A stretch of 64,000 nt of DNA, from contig NZ_JAYTLQ010000048.1 in assembly GCF_043729335.1 (NCBI RefSeq), positions 1-64,000 of the forward strand, read 5' to 3'. The notes beneath the pieces were generated by a model. The model saw nothing but the letters and a program-made list of their open reading frames with translations. It did no database searches and was not told where the DNA came from. The position numbers were made by a program, and so were the translations under genes. Origin of the DNA: Crenothrix sp043729335 (lineage in GTDB: Bacteria; Pseudomonadota; Gammaproteobacteria; Methylococcales; Methylomonadaceae). Shown piece after piece: positions 45,513-53,225 of this stretch. Each line of letters starts with the position of its first letter. The stretch's first letter is position 1.

Positions 45513-46604
45513 ATGGCAAACTTCGAAAAATCACAAATAGAAAACCTCCTCAAATCCGTTATCGACCCCAACCACGGCTTGGATTTGGTAGCAGCAAAAT
45601 CCGTTAAGGCCATTACCATTGATGGCGCAAACGTTAGCGTGCGCCTGGAACTGGGCTATCCCGCCAACAGCACGATTGAAGCCTTAACCGAAGCCGTTAA
45701 GCAACAACTGAAAACCTTGCCCGACATCGGCAGTGTGTTTGTCGATATTAACGTTAAGATTCTCTCCCACGCCGTACAGCAAGCCCTAAAACCGCAACCC
45801 AATGTGAAGAACATTATCGCCGTGGCCTCCGGCAAAGGCGGTGTCGGCAAATCCACTACAGCGGTGAATATTGCCTTGGCGTTGGTGGCAGAGGGCGCAA
45901 CGGTCGGTATTTTGGATGCTGATATTTACGGCCCCAGTATTCCGACCATGTTAGGTATCAGCAATTACCCCACCAGTTTGGATAAAAAAACCATGATGCC
46001 CAATATGGCGCATGGTCTGCAAACCATGTCCATCGGTTATATGGTTCCCGCTGAACAGGCGATGATCTGGCGCGGCCCAATGGTCACCAATGCCTTGCTG
46101 CAATTGCTCAAGGAAACCAACTGGAATGATCTCGATTACCTGATTATCGACTTGCCACCCGGCACCGGTGACATCCAATTAACCTTGTCGCAACAAATTC
46201 CGGTCAGTGGCGCGATTATCGTCACCACCCCCCAAGATATTGCCTTGATTGACGCGCAGCGCGGATTGGCGATGTTCCAGAAAGTTAACGTGCCTGTGCT
46301 GGGTATCGTGGAAAACATGAGTCTGCATATATGCAGCAACTGCGGCCATGAAGAAGCTATTTTTGGTTCGGGCGGCGGCGCAGCAATGGCAGAGATTAAT
46401 AAAGTTGAGCTGTTAGGTTCGTTGCCATTGGATAGGTCGATCCGTGAATATGCCGATTCTGGCGTGCCGACTGTAATCGCTGATCCTGATAGCCGTGCGG
46501 CGCAGATTTATAAGGAAATTGCCCGTAAGACGGCGGCTAAATTAGCGTTAAGGGCTAAGGATTTTACGACGCGCTTTCCTAATATTATCGTGCAAAATAC
46601 CTAA
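45513..46604 (+). CDS. apbC: Fe-S cluster carrier ATPase ApbC/Mrp
   Basis: 363 aa. A DUF59 (MIP18-like) domain (about 1-90) precedes the P-loop GKGGVGKSTTAVN near residue 109, with the switch DADIYGPSIPTM and the C-terminal CxxC of CSNCGHEE that carries the cluster. It moves iron-sulfur clusters to apo-proteins in the cytosol. Confidence 0.95.
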   Translation: MANFEKSQIENLLKSVIDPNHGLDLVAAKSVKAITIDGANVSVRLELGYPANSTIEALTEAVKQQLKTLPDIGSVFVDINVKILSHAVQQALKPQPNVKNIIAVASGKGGVGKSTTAVNIALALVAEGATVGILDADIYGPSIPTMLGISNYPTSLDKKTMMPNMAHGLQTMSIGYMVPAEQAMIWRGPMVTNALLQLLKETNWNDLDYLIIDLPPGTGDIQLTLSQQIPVSGAIIVTTPQDIALIDAQRGLAMFQKVNVPVLGIVENMSLHICSNCGHEEAIFGSGGGAAMAEINKVELLGSLPLDRSIREYADSGVPTVIADPDSRAAQIYKEIARKTAAKLALRAKDFTTRFPNIIVQNT

Positions 46605-46625
46605 ATCAACCACTAGGAATAAAAA

Positions 46626-46988
46626 ATGCGAACAGTTAGCATAAAAAGGTTATGGATTTTAATGATTCTACCGATACTTTTTTCCTGCAGTTCGTCTTGT
46701 CGTGTTCCCGCTGATTTAAGTCCATATAATTGTGATAAATGTAATATCTCTACATTTACTCCTTGCATAAAAAAGAATTTTCCAATCGGTTCTAGCTATC
46801 TTGAGTTAAACAATTACATGGCAAAAATAGGTCTCAAAAATACAAAAAATCCAGATGATCTCAAGAACGGTAGATTTTATTTTCATTGGTGGGCAAATAA
46901 TTTAGCCAATGTAAAAATTGCCGTATTGGGTCACCATAACGAGAAACAAAAGATCACAGAAATTGATGTTATACCCCATGTACAGTAA
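46626..46988 (+). CDS. Small lipoprotein, unknown function
   Basis: 120 aa. A signal peptide with a lipobox-like FSCSSSC near residue 20 suggests an acylated protein. The mature part contains CDKCNISTFTPC and WWANNLANVKIAVLGHH. Not recognised. Single gene between apbC and remnants. Confidence 0.55.
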   Translation: MRTVSIKRLWILMILPILFSCSSSCRVPADLSPYNCDKCNISTFTPCIKKNFPIGSSYLELNNYMAKIGLKNTKNPDDLKNGRFYFHWWANNLANVKIAVLGHHNEKQKITEIDVIPHVQ

Positions 46989-47040
46989 ACAACTAATAGT
47001 AATCAACATAATAAACTTAAACTTTTGAGGCAATCGGCAA

Positions 47041-47163
47041 ATGAGTAAAATATTAATTGAAGGGACGCAAGTTGGCTCTGAAGGTATATTTTCGTGTAAT
47101 TATTCAGACCCCTGTCAATTTTATACCCCTCATCCTAGCCTTCTCCCGAAGGAGAAGGAATTT
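47041..47163 (+). pseudogene. Gene start interrupted by a repeat
   Basis: Opens MSKILIEGTQVGSEG and continues FSCNYSDPCQFY, then runs into a CCTCATCCTAGCCTTCTCCC-type repeat at about 47122 and stops at 47163. The opening looks like a real N-terminus; the rest has been replaced. The family is not recognised. Confidence 0.4.
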
Positions 47164-47164
47164 T
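47122..47164. repeat. Short CCCTCATCC...GGAGAAGG dispersed repeat
   Basis: CTTCTCCCGAAGGAGAAG palindrome preceded by CCCCTCATCCTAGC, the form of a dispersed repeat. It ends the interrupted frame described at 47041. Confidence 0.45.
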
Positions 47165-47273
47165 AAGCTGGGAGTCTCAATAATTACATTTTCGTTATCT
47201 GGACATCTGTATTTGGTATATCAAGATAATAACGGGGAGATTATTTTTAATAACCGTCATCCTACTCGGCATT

Positions 47274-47621
47274 ATGATTGCTTCGGGATTTTGCTTAACA
47301 AAATTTCGATATATTCCAGATGATGAAAAAATTCAGATTGCCATTAACTATCTTCTGAAAGAAAACCGCGAAACCGTAGCTAACGATAAAGATCGGGCTG
47401 TTGTTTACCCCTTTCAAGATGCCAATGCGTTATTGGCCAGCAATCCCAGTATTTGTAATGTTTCCGGTAGCTTAAAAGGTGACATGGACTGGCTGGATAA
47501 AATCCAGGGCCATCTGGCATCCTACGTTACTTTAGAATTCATGGCGGTTTATAATGGCGAACCCAAGAAAGTACGTAGAACGGTTGCCATTACAAATTGT
47601 GGTGAGGCCTGGGTATCATGA
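47274..47621 (+). CDS. Hypothetical protein, probably lacking its true N-terminus
   Basis: 115 aa from the only ATG; in the same frame the codons upstream read LFLITVILLGIM, a membrane segment, but have no start before a stop at about 47170. So the membrane anchor is probably disrupted or begins at a rare codon. The C-terminal part (WLDKIQGHLASYVTLEFMAVYNGE and TVAITNCGEAW) was not recognised. Confidence 0.5.
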   Translation: MIASGFCLTKFRYIPDDEKIQIAINYLLKENRETVANDKDRAVVYPFQDANALLASNPSICNVSGSLKGDMDWLDKIQGHLASYVTLEFMAVYNGEPKKVRRTVAITNCGEAWVS

Positions 47622-47683
47622 GCTTAAAGTGGCTATGATCCAAAGCAATTCGATAAAAAACCATTACAACTAAAAAATAAAAC

Positions 47684-48247
47684 ATGAGCATTAAATCAGA
47701 TAAATGGATACGCCGCATGGCGCAGCAAGGCATGATAGAACCGTTTGAAAGCGGCCAAGTACGTGATTCGGAAAAAGGACGGGTGATTTCCTACGGCACT
47801 TCCAGCTACGGCTATGATGTGCGCTGCTCCGATGAATTTAAAGTTTTCACCAACATTAACTCAGTTATCGTTGATCCTAAAAACTTCGATCTTAATAGCT
47901 TTGTCGATATAAAATCCGATGTCTGCATTATTCCACCCAATTCATTTGCCCTAGCCAGAACCGTGGAATTCTTTCGGATTCCGCGTGATGTGTTGACCAT
48001 TTGCCTGGGAAAATCGACGTACGCACGCTGCGGTATTATTGTAAATGTAACGCCTTTAGAACCCGAATGGGAAGGTCACGTTACCTTAGAATTCTCCAAT
48101 ACCACCACCTTGCCCGCCAAAATCTACGCCAACGAAGGCGTGGCACAAATGCTGTTTTTCGGTAGCGATGAAGTCTGCGAAACCTCGTATAAAGATCGAG
48201 GCGGCAAGTACCAGGGACAAACTGGCGTAACTTTACCCAAAGCGTGA
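47684..48247 (+). CDS. dcd: dCTP deaminase
   Basis: Deaminates dCTP to dUTP for thymidylate synthesis. 187 aa with RVISYGTSSYGYDVRCSDEF, the catalytic Glu in VTPLEPEWEGHVTLEFSN, and the C-terminal DRGGKYQGQTGVTLP. Its stop overlaps the start of the next gene (GTGA). Confidence 0.95.
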   Translation: MSIKSDKWIRRMAQQGMIEPFESGQVRDSEKGRVISYGTSSYGYDVRCSDEFKVFTNINSVIVDPKNFDLNSFVDIKSDVCIIPPNSFALARTVEFFRIPRDVLTICLGKSTYARCGIIVNVTPLEPEWEGHVTLEFSNTTTLPAKIYANEGVAQMLFFGSDEVCETSYKDRGGKYQGQTGVTLPKA

Positions 48248-48807
48248 TCAACTCACCCGTGCCTGACATTACCATAGACCAAATTGATGCCCTGCTACCG
48301 CAAACCCAATGCGGGCAATGCAGTTATAAGGGTTGTCGCCCGTATGCAGAAGCGATTGCCAGCGGCGAAGCGGATATTAACCAATGTCCACCGGGTGGTG
48401 ATGAAGGCGTACTAGTCTTAGCCAACTTACTGGGTTTGCCGTCTAAAGCACTGAACACGCAATTTGGCGAACATAAGCCAAAAAGCGTGGCGTTTATTAT
48501 TGAAGCGGATTGTATCGGCTGCGTTAAATGTATTGCCGCCTGCCCTGTTGATGCCATTTTGGGCGCAGCTAAATTTATGCACACTGTAATTACTGACGAA
48601 TGTACCGGTTGCGAACTCTGCATTGCACCGTGCCCTATGGATTGCATTGTTATGTACCCCGCAGAACAAAAAGCCCCCAGAGCACTACACGCCAAACAAC
48701 GTTATGAAGCGAGAAACTTGCGCAAAACAAACGAAGCCTTGGAAAAAACCGAACGTTTACGGAAAAAGAAAGCAGCTTTGCTTAACATAAATCCGTCATC
48801 GTTGTAA
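48244..48807 (+). CDS. RnfB-like ferredoxin (RsxB type, soluble)
   Basis: 187 aa. The ω cluster domain has CGQCSYKGC then a Cys in DINQCPPGGDEG; two ferredoxin clusters are CIGCVKCIAACP and CTGCELCIAPCP. The N-terminal membrane helix of canonical RnfB is missing and no rnfA, C, D, G or E gene is near, so it is not part of a local Rnf complex. It is followed without gap by nth, as rsx-nth is in E. coli. Confidence 0.88.
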   Translation: MINSPVPDITIDQIDALLPQTQCGQCSYKGCRPYAEAIASGEADINQCPPGGDEGVLVLANLLGLPSKALNTQFGEHKPKSVAFIIEADCIGCVKCIAACPVDAILGAAKFMHTVITDECTGCELCIAPCPMDCIVMYPAEQKAPRALHAKQRYEARNLRKTNEALEKTERLRKKKAALLNINPSSL

Positions 48808-49442
48808 TGAACGCAAAACAGCGGCTGGAAATATTTGAGCGTTTGGCAAAAGCCATCCCAGAACCGACCACAGAACTGGTCTACACTACGCCGTTCGAGT
48901 TATTAATTGCCGTTGTGCTGTCAGCTCAGGCGACTGATAAAGGTGTCAACAAAGCAACGGCAAAATTATTTCCAATCGCTAATACGCCGCAAGCACTTTT
49001 AAACTTGGGTTTGGATGGCCTGAAAAGCTATATTAAAACGATAGGTTTATATAACAGCAAAGCCAAACATATCATCACGCTGTGTCAGCAATTGCTGGAT
49101 AATCATGCCGGACAAGTTCCGCATACCCGTGAAGCGCTGGAAAAATTGGCCGGTGTTGGGCGTAAAACTGCCAATGTTATACTTAACACTGCGTTTGGCG
49201 AGCACACGATTGCTGTCGATACCCACATCTTCCGTGTTTCCAATCGTATCGGCATTGCACCGGGCAAAAACGTACGCGAAGTCGAGCGCAAACTGGATAA
49301 ATTCGTCCCTAAGCAGCATAAAAAAGATGCGCATCATTTACTAATATTACATGGGCGGTATACTTGCGTTGCTAGAAAACCTAAATGCCCAGATTGTATT
49401 ATTGCAAATCTTTGTGAATTTAAAGAAAAAACAATAATCTAG
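48807..49442 (+). CDS. nth: Endonuclease III
   Basis: Base-excision DNA glycosylase/AP lyase, 211 aa. The helix-hairpin-helix with the catalytic Lys and Asp is LAGVGRKTANVILNTAFG followed by VDTHIFRV; the Fe-S Cys cluster is C-x6-C-x2-C-x5-C in CVARKPKCPDCIIANLC. The start overlaps the previous stop by one base. Confidence 0.96.
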   Translation: MNAKQRLEIFERLAKAIPEPTTELVYTTPFELLIAVVLSAQATDKGVNKATAKLFPIANTPQALLNLGLDGLKSYIKTIGLYNSKAKHIITLCQQLLDNHAGQVPHTREALEKLAGVGRKTANVILNTAFGEHTIAVDTHIFRVSNRIGIAPGKNVREVERKLDKFVPKQHKKDAHHLLILHGRYTCVARKPKCPDCIIANLCEFKEKTII

Positions 49443-49566
49443 CAAGTCTGGACACGCATATTTAGACCTTTTATACTACGGTTAGGGTATCGGAGTTAAG
49501 GAACATTAATGGCTGTTTGATACTCTAAGCATACGAATTTTATAATAAATCAAATAGGACCTCTCT

Positions 49567-50187
49567 ATGAAAAAGTTAAACAAAACGCCGTTAGCTGCAA
49601 CACTCGGCGTTGCTTTTATTGCCTCGTTTGCTGCCACTGCCGCAAATGCAGAAGCTAATCCATTTGGTATGACTGAGCTGTCTTCGGGATATATGCAAGT
49701 TGCAGAAGCTAAAGCCGCTGAAATGAAATGCGGCGCAAGCATGAACATGCCTGGAATGACCCCGTCCAAGATGCCAGAAGGCGCTTGTGCTGGCGCCGCA
49801 AAACCTAAAACTACCGTTAAAACCACTGAAGGGAGCTGTGGTGAAGCCAAATGTGGTGCCATGATGAAAGATGGCAAAATGAAAGCAGGCATGGAAAAAG
49901 TTTGCGGCGCGATGATGAAGGGCAAAGAAGGCGCCTGTGGGGCTGCTGGCTCAAAAATGCCTGACGGCAAATGTGGCGCACAATGCGGCGATGGCATGAA
50001 AGCGTGCCCTGACAAGAAAACCACAGAAGGTGCTTGTGGCGCAGCAATGAAAGGTTGCGGCGAAGGGATGGTAGGCTGTGTTGACATGATGAAAGGCGCA
50101 GATGGCGCTTGTGGTGCTAATATGAAAGCACCGGCTGCTGCCGCACCCGCTGTTCCAGCAACACCTGCTGTCCCAGCAACAAAATAA
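49567..50187 (+). CDS. hvfA: HvfA/bufferin-type Cys-rich copper-RiPP precursor
   Basis: 206 aa. A signal peptide ends after ANA (residue 28); NPFGMTELSSGYM follows, the conserved start of HvfA-type mature precursors. The remaining 140 residues hold 13 Cys, no His, and about 20 Met. Six Cys sit in (E/D)GxC motifs (EGAC, EGSC, EGAC, DGKC, EGAC, DGAC), four or five with a following Gly as in the EGKCG modification site, and others are in KCGA or KGCG. An Ala/Pro tail ends the chain. Exported, to be modified by the DUF692 enzyme and to bind copper. It is longer and far richer in motifs than most family members. AGGACC precedes the start. Confidence 0.88.
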   Translation: MKKLNKTPLAATLGVAFIASFAATAANAEANPFGMTELSSGYMQVAEAKAAEMKCGASMNMPGMTPSKMPEGACAGAAKPKTTVKTTEGSCGEAKCGAMMKDGKMKAGMEKVCGAMMKGKEGACGAAGSKMPDGKCGAQCGDGMKACPDKKTTEGACGAAMKGCGEGMVGCVDMMKGADGACGANMKAPAAAAPAVPATPAVPATK

Positions 50188-50236
50188 ACGTTAATGTTAG
50201 ACAGCAGCAAGTTTAACTTGGCTTTTAGTTAAAAAA

Positions 50237-50256
50237 GGAGGGTGTAACAGCCCTCC
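50237..50256 (+). terminator. Hairpin between the precursor and enzyme genes
   Basis: GGAGGG/CCCTCC stem around TGTAACAG, 50 bp past the precursor stop, without a T run. In RiPP operons such a hairpin lets the precursor be made in excess; that role is inferred. Confidence 0.6.
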
Positions 50257-50283
50257 CCTTTAAAACAACATCAAGGTGTTCTA

Positions 50284-51135
50284 ATGGACACAACCCACTA
50301 TTCCCTTTGCGGCGCCGGTTTAGGTTTACGGCGTCCTCTCTTAAATCAGCTGGTCAATAATCCACCAGACGACATCGGCTTTTATGAAGTCGCACCGGAA
50401 AACTGGATAACTGTCGGCGGCAAACTTGGCAAACAATTTCGGTCTATGACCGAGCGTTTCGACTTTGTCTGTCACGGTTTATCGTTATCGCTAGGCAGCA
50501 CCGATCCTTTGGATGAAGTTTTCGTATTGGCCGTGAAACAGTTTTTAGCCGAACACAACATCAAACTCTACAGCGAACATTTAAGCTATTGCAGCAAAGA
50601 CGGCCATTTGTATGATCTAATGCCGATCCCTTTTACCTCAGAAGCGGTAACCCACGTTGCCCAGCGTATTAAACGTGTACAAGACATTCTGGAACAAAAA
50701 ATAGCCATCGAAAATGTGTCGTACTATGCAGCTCCTGGCCAGGAAATGTCAGAAATCGACTTTTTTAATGCCGTTGTTAGCGAGGCCGACTGCAATGTAT
50801 TGCTGGATCTGAATAATATTTACGTGAACAGCACTAACCACGGTTACAAGGCCGACGCGTTTTTAAAAGCCATCCCTGCGCAACGCATTGCTTATGCACA
50901 TATTGCCGGGCATCATGTTGAAGCCAAAGATTTTTTGGTAGATACCCACGGCGCCAGCGTGGTTGATCCGGTCTGGAAACTCTTGAAAAAAGCCTATCAA
51001 TTGTACGGTGTATTCCCCACACTGTTAGAGCGGGATTTTAACATTCCGGAAATGGGCGAATTATTACAGGAAGTGGGCACTATTAATGCACTACAAGAGG
51101 CTTGGACGAGACAATATGCGAAACAGCCGGCCTAA
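50284..51135 (+). CDS. hvfB: DUF692 multinuclear non-heme iron enzyme (HvfB/BufB-like)
   Basis: 283 aa MNIO enzyme, a TIM-barrel oxidase that remodels precursor Cys residues. The metal-binding residues are in YEVAPENW, CHGLSLSLG, YSEHLSY, AIENVSYY, LLDLNNIYVNS, YAHIAGHH, VDTHGASV and LLERDFNIP, the usual set. The related MbnB makes methanobactin. It lies 96 bp after the precursor, and its end overlaps the DUF2063 gene by 20 bases. Confidence 0.93.
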   Translation: MDTTHYSLCGAGLGLRRPLLNQLVNNPPDDIGFYEVAPENWITVGGKLGKQFRSMTERFDFVCHGLSLSLGSTDPLDEVFVLAVKQFLAEHNIKLYSEHLSYCSKDGHLYDLMPIPFTSEAVTHVAQRIKRVQDILEQKIAIENVSYYAAPGQEMSEIDFFNAVVSEADCNVLLDLNNIYVNSTNHGYKADAFLKAIPAQRIAYAHIAGHHVEAKDFLVDTHGASVVDPVWKLLKKAYQLYGVFPTLLERDFNIPEMGELLQEVGTINALQEAWTRQYAKQPA

Positions 51136-51889
51136 AGTCGATTTTAAAGCCAAGCAACTGGAATTTGCCGCTTATATCCGCGATCCAGACCGCAATCCCA
51201 TGCCGTTAGGCATCAAAAAAAAACGTATGCAGATGTATCGGCAACTGTTTTTTAACAATGTCGAAGGTTTTTTAGCGGGCAATTTCCCTGTTATTAGACA
51301 CCTGCTGAATGACCAGCAATGGCTAGCTTTAGCTCAGGATTTTTTTGCCCATCATCATTGCTCGTCCCCCTATTTTTCTGAGATTCCGGAAGAGTTTATC
51401 GATTACCTGCAAAACGAACGACAAAATCTCGACGATTTGCCATTTTTGCTGGAACTTGCACACTATGAATGGGTAGAAATGGCCTTATCGATAGCCAAAG
51501 ATAATAGCTTGGAAAATGATGCTATTGACTGGGCTAATAGCTTACACAGCAACATCCAGGTCTCGCCGTTAGCGTGGCCTTTGGCATATAGCTTTCCGGT
51601 ACACAAAATTTCACCGCAATTTGTACCTTTAACTGCGCCGATATCGCCTACCTTTTTGATTGTCTATCGTGATAAAAGCGATGATGTACATTTTCTGGAA
51701 ATAACACCGACCACCTATCGCTTACTGGAAGTTATTCAAGAAAATGCAAACGCCACCGTGGAAAGCAGTTTGATGCAAGTTGCACAAGAAGCCCAGCACT
51801 CTAACCCTGAACTGATTATTAATACTGGCATTCAAATTCTTAAAGGCTTGGTCGACAAAAATATTGTGGTCATAACCCGCCCAAACTAA
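51116..51889 (+). CDS. hvfC: DUF2063 RiPP recognition/partner protein (HvfC/BufC-like)
   Basis: 257 aa. The N-terminal DUF2063 region shows FAAYIRDPDRNPMP and MYRQLFFNNVEGFLAGNFPV, with FPEIPEEF-like FSEIPEEFIDYL; the C-terminal half is the second, winged part. It partners with the DUF692 enzyme, binding the precursor leader. The start at 51116 (inside the hvfB end) is preferred to one ten codons upstream. No DoxX-like HvfD gene follows. Confidence 0.9.
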   Translation: MRNSRPKVDFKAKQLEFAAYIRDPDRNPMPLGIKKKRMQMYRQLFFNNVEGFLAGNFPVIRHLLNDQQWLALAQDFFAHHHCSSPYFSEIPEEFIDYLQNERQNLDDLPFLLELAHYEWVEMALSIAKDNSLENDAIDWANSLHSNIQVSPLAWPLAYSFPVHKISPQFVPLTAPISPTFLIVYRDKSDDVHFLEITPTTYRLLEVIQENANATVESSLMQVAQEAQHSNPELIINTGIQILKGLVDKNIVVITRPN

Positions 51890-51911
51890 TCTTAACACAT
51901 TGCATTTTAAT

Positions 51912-51961
51912 AATTTAATAGCTTATTGAGCACAATACAGCCTTTTTAAAGCTATTAAATT
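51912..51961 (+). terminator. AT-rich hairpin after hvfC
   Basis: AATTTAATAGCTT/AAGCTATTAAATT arms with a 24-base loop, 25 bp beyond the stop. It is weak as a terminator. Confidence 0.4.
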
Positions 51962-52071
51962 CAAGCACATACTTCCCCTGAACCTATCCTTTAACTTTAG
52001 AGTTTTAATTCATGTTACATTCAGTTTTACATCGTTAATATTAATCTAAATTAAACAACGAGGTGTAACGC

Positions 52072-52791
52072 ATGAACACAATAAAAAGACTTCTTATCAT
52101 AGCCACATTCGTGCCTTTATCCGCCTGTATGCATAATCGCGCTAATGATAATGGTTACGGCAATCAGGGTAGCTATGGCGGTTATGGCAACCCAGGTAAT
52201 TATGGTGGCTATGGCAATCAGGGGGGCTATGGCAATCAAAGTGGTTATGGGAACTATGGCAACAACCCCGGTAACTATGGTAATCAAGGTGGTTATGGCG
52301 GTTACGGTGACCAAGACGATTCTGACCATTATGGTAATCAAAACGGTTATGGTGGCTACGGTAATCAGGGTAATTATGGCAATCAAGGCAATTATGAAAG
52401 TTACGGACCATCTCATCAGCCTTCACGTCATTCCAACCGGGTTGTTAGGCCTCCAGCACCCCATAATGACAGTTGGCTAACACCCAATCGCGGACAACCG
52501 CGCCAGGAACACACTAATCATCAAAACCAACAGCAAGAAATTCGAGTACGCCAAAGGCAAGAGCAACACGATTCACAACAACAGGAAGCTCAAAACCGTC
52601 AACGACAAGAGCAAGTCCAAAACCAACGGCAACAAGCTGTTGCTATACAACAGCAACGGCAAGAACTCCAAAATCGTCAGCGACAAGAACAAGAATTCCC
52701 AGTTCAGCAGCAACCACAAACCCAAGAGCGCCGAAGACAAGTTGCTGCACCGCAACCACCTGCACACGGCCACCGAAATAGACAAGAGTAG
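52072..52791 (+). CDS. Gly-Tyr-Asn repeat lipoprotein with Gln/Arg-rich tail
   Basis: 239 aa of low complexity. A signal peptide and lipobox LSAC (Cys19) are followed by about 100 residues of YGNQGGYG repeats, then a Gln/Arg/Glu-rich tail (NRQRQEQ, QQQRQEL repeats). Not recognised. The DNA repeats exactly in places, so it will vary in length. A surface or envelope role is possible. Confidence 0.6.
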   Translation: MNTIKRLLIIATFVPLSACMHNRANDNGYGNQGSYGGYGNPGNYGGYGNQGGYGNQSGYGNYGNNPGNYGNQGGYGGYGDQDDSDHYGNQNGYGGYGNQGNYGNQGNYESYGPSHQPSRHSNRVVRPPAPHNDSWLTPNRGQPRQEHTNHQNQQQEIRVRQRQEQHDSQQQEAQNRQRQEQVQNQRQQAVAIQQQRQELQNRQRQEQEFPVQQQPQTQERRRQVAAPQPPAHGHRNRQE

Positions 52792-53225
52792 CCATCCAAT
52801 AATTCCTCTTGCTAATTTTTAACATTAGCAAGAGTGACCCGCGTTAAGATAGTATCAATTTTAGCTGTCAAGATATTTTTCACTTTTAAATCATATCTAT
52901 TATTTATGTGTGGGGTATAAGCCCACGCCATTTAACTTGCACAATAAGTTTATTTAAAAATTTATTGGCAATTTCATGTCACAAAATTTTACATTTGGCT
53001 AAAATAATCTGAGTTAAAAAGACACAAAACACATTAAAAACAGACTTGTTTTATGTTGGTGTAAAAATTGCTAACGTACTTATTGTGACTAAAAATAAAT
53101 TCTGGGTAGGAATAGACTAATAATAAAAAATTCCGGCGTTATTTTGTTGTTTTATCAAGCCGCCATTTATCCTACCCTTCAGCATGCTATTGATTATTAA
53201 TGGCATCTACCTAAAGAGGGGCATA
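52792..53225. other. Gap before the SpoIIE-type gene
   Basis: About 430 bp, AT-rich, with no gene or hairpin recognised; it probably carries the promoter of the signalling operon. Confidence 0.5.

Noticed and set aside
48244..48807. A complete Rnf complex
   Set aside because: Only the B-like subunit is present; no other rnf genes flank it.
49567..50187. Methanobactin precursor (MbnA)
   Set aside because: MbnA is a short peptide with two Cys and no Sec signal; this protein is long, exported and carries EGxCG sites like HvfA and bufferins.
52117..52480. Three long frames within the Gly-Tyr repeat gene
   Set aside because: Repetitive DNA keeps several frames open; only the plus frame with a signal peptide and lipobox is credible.
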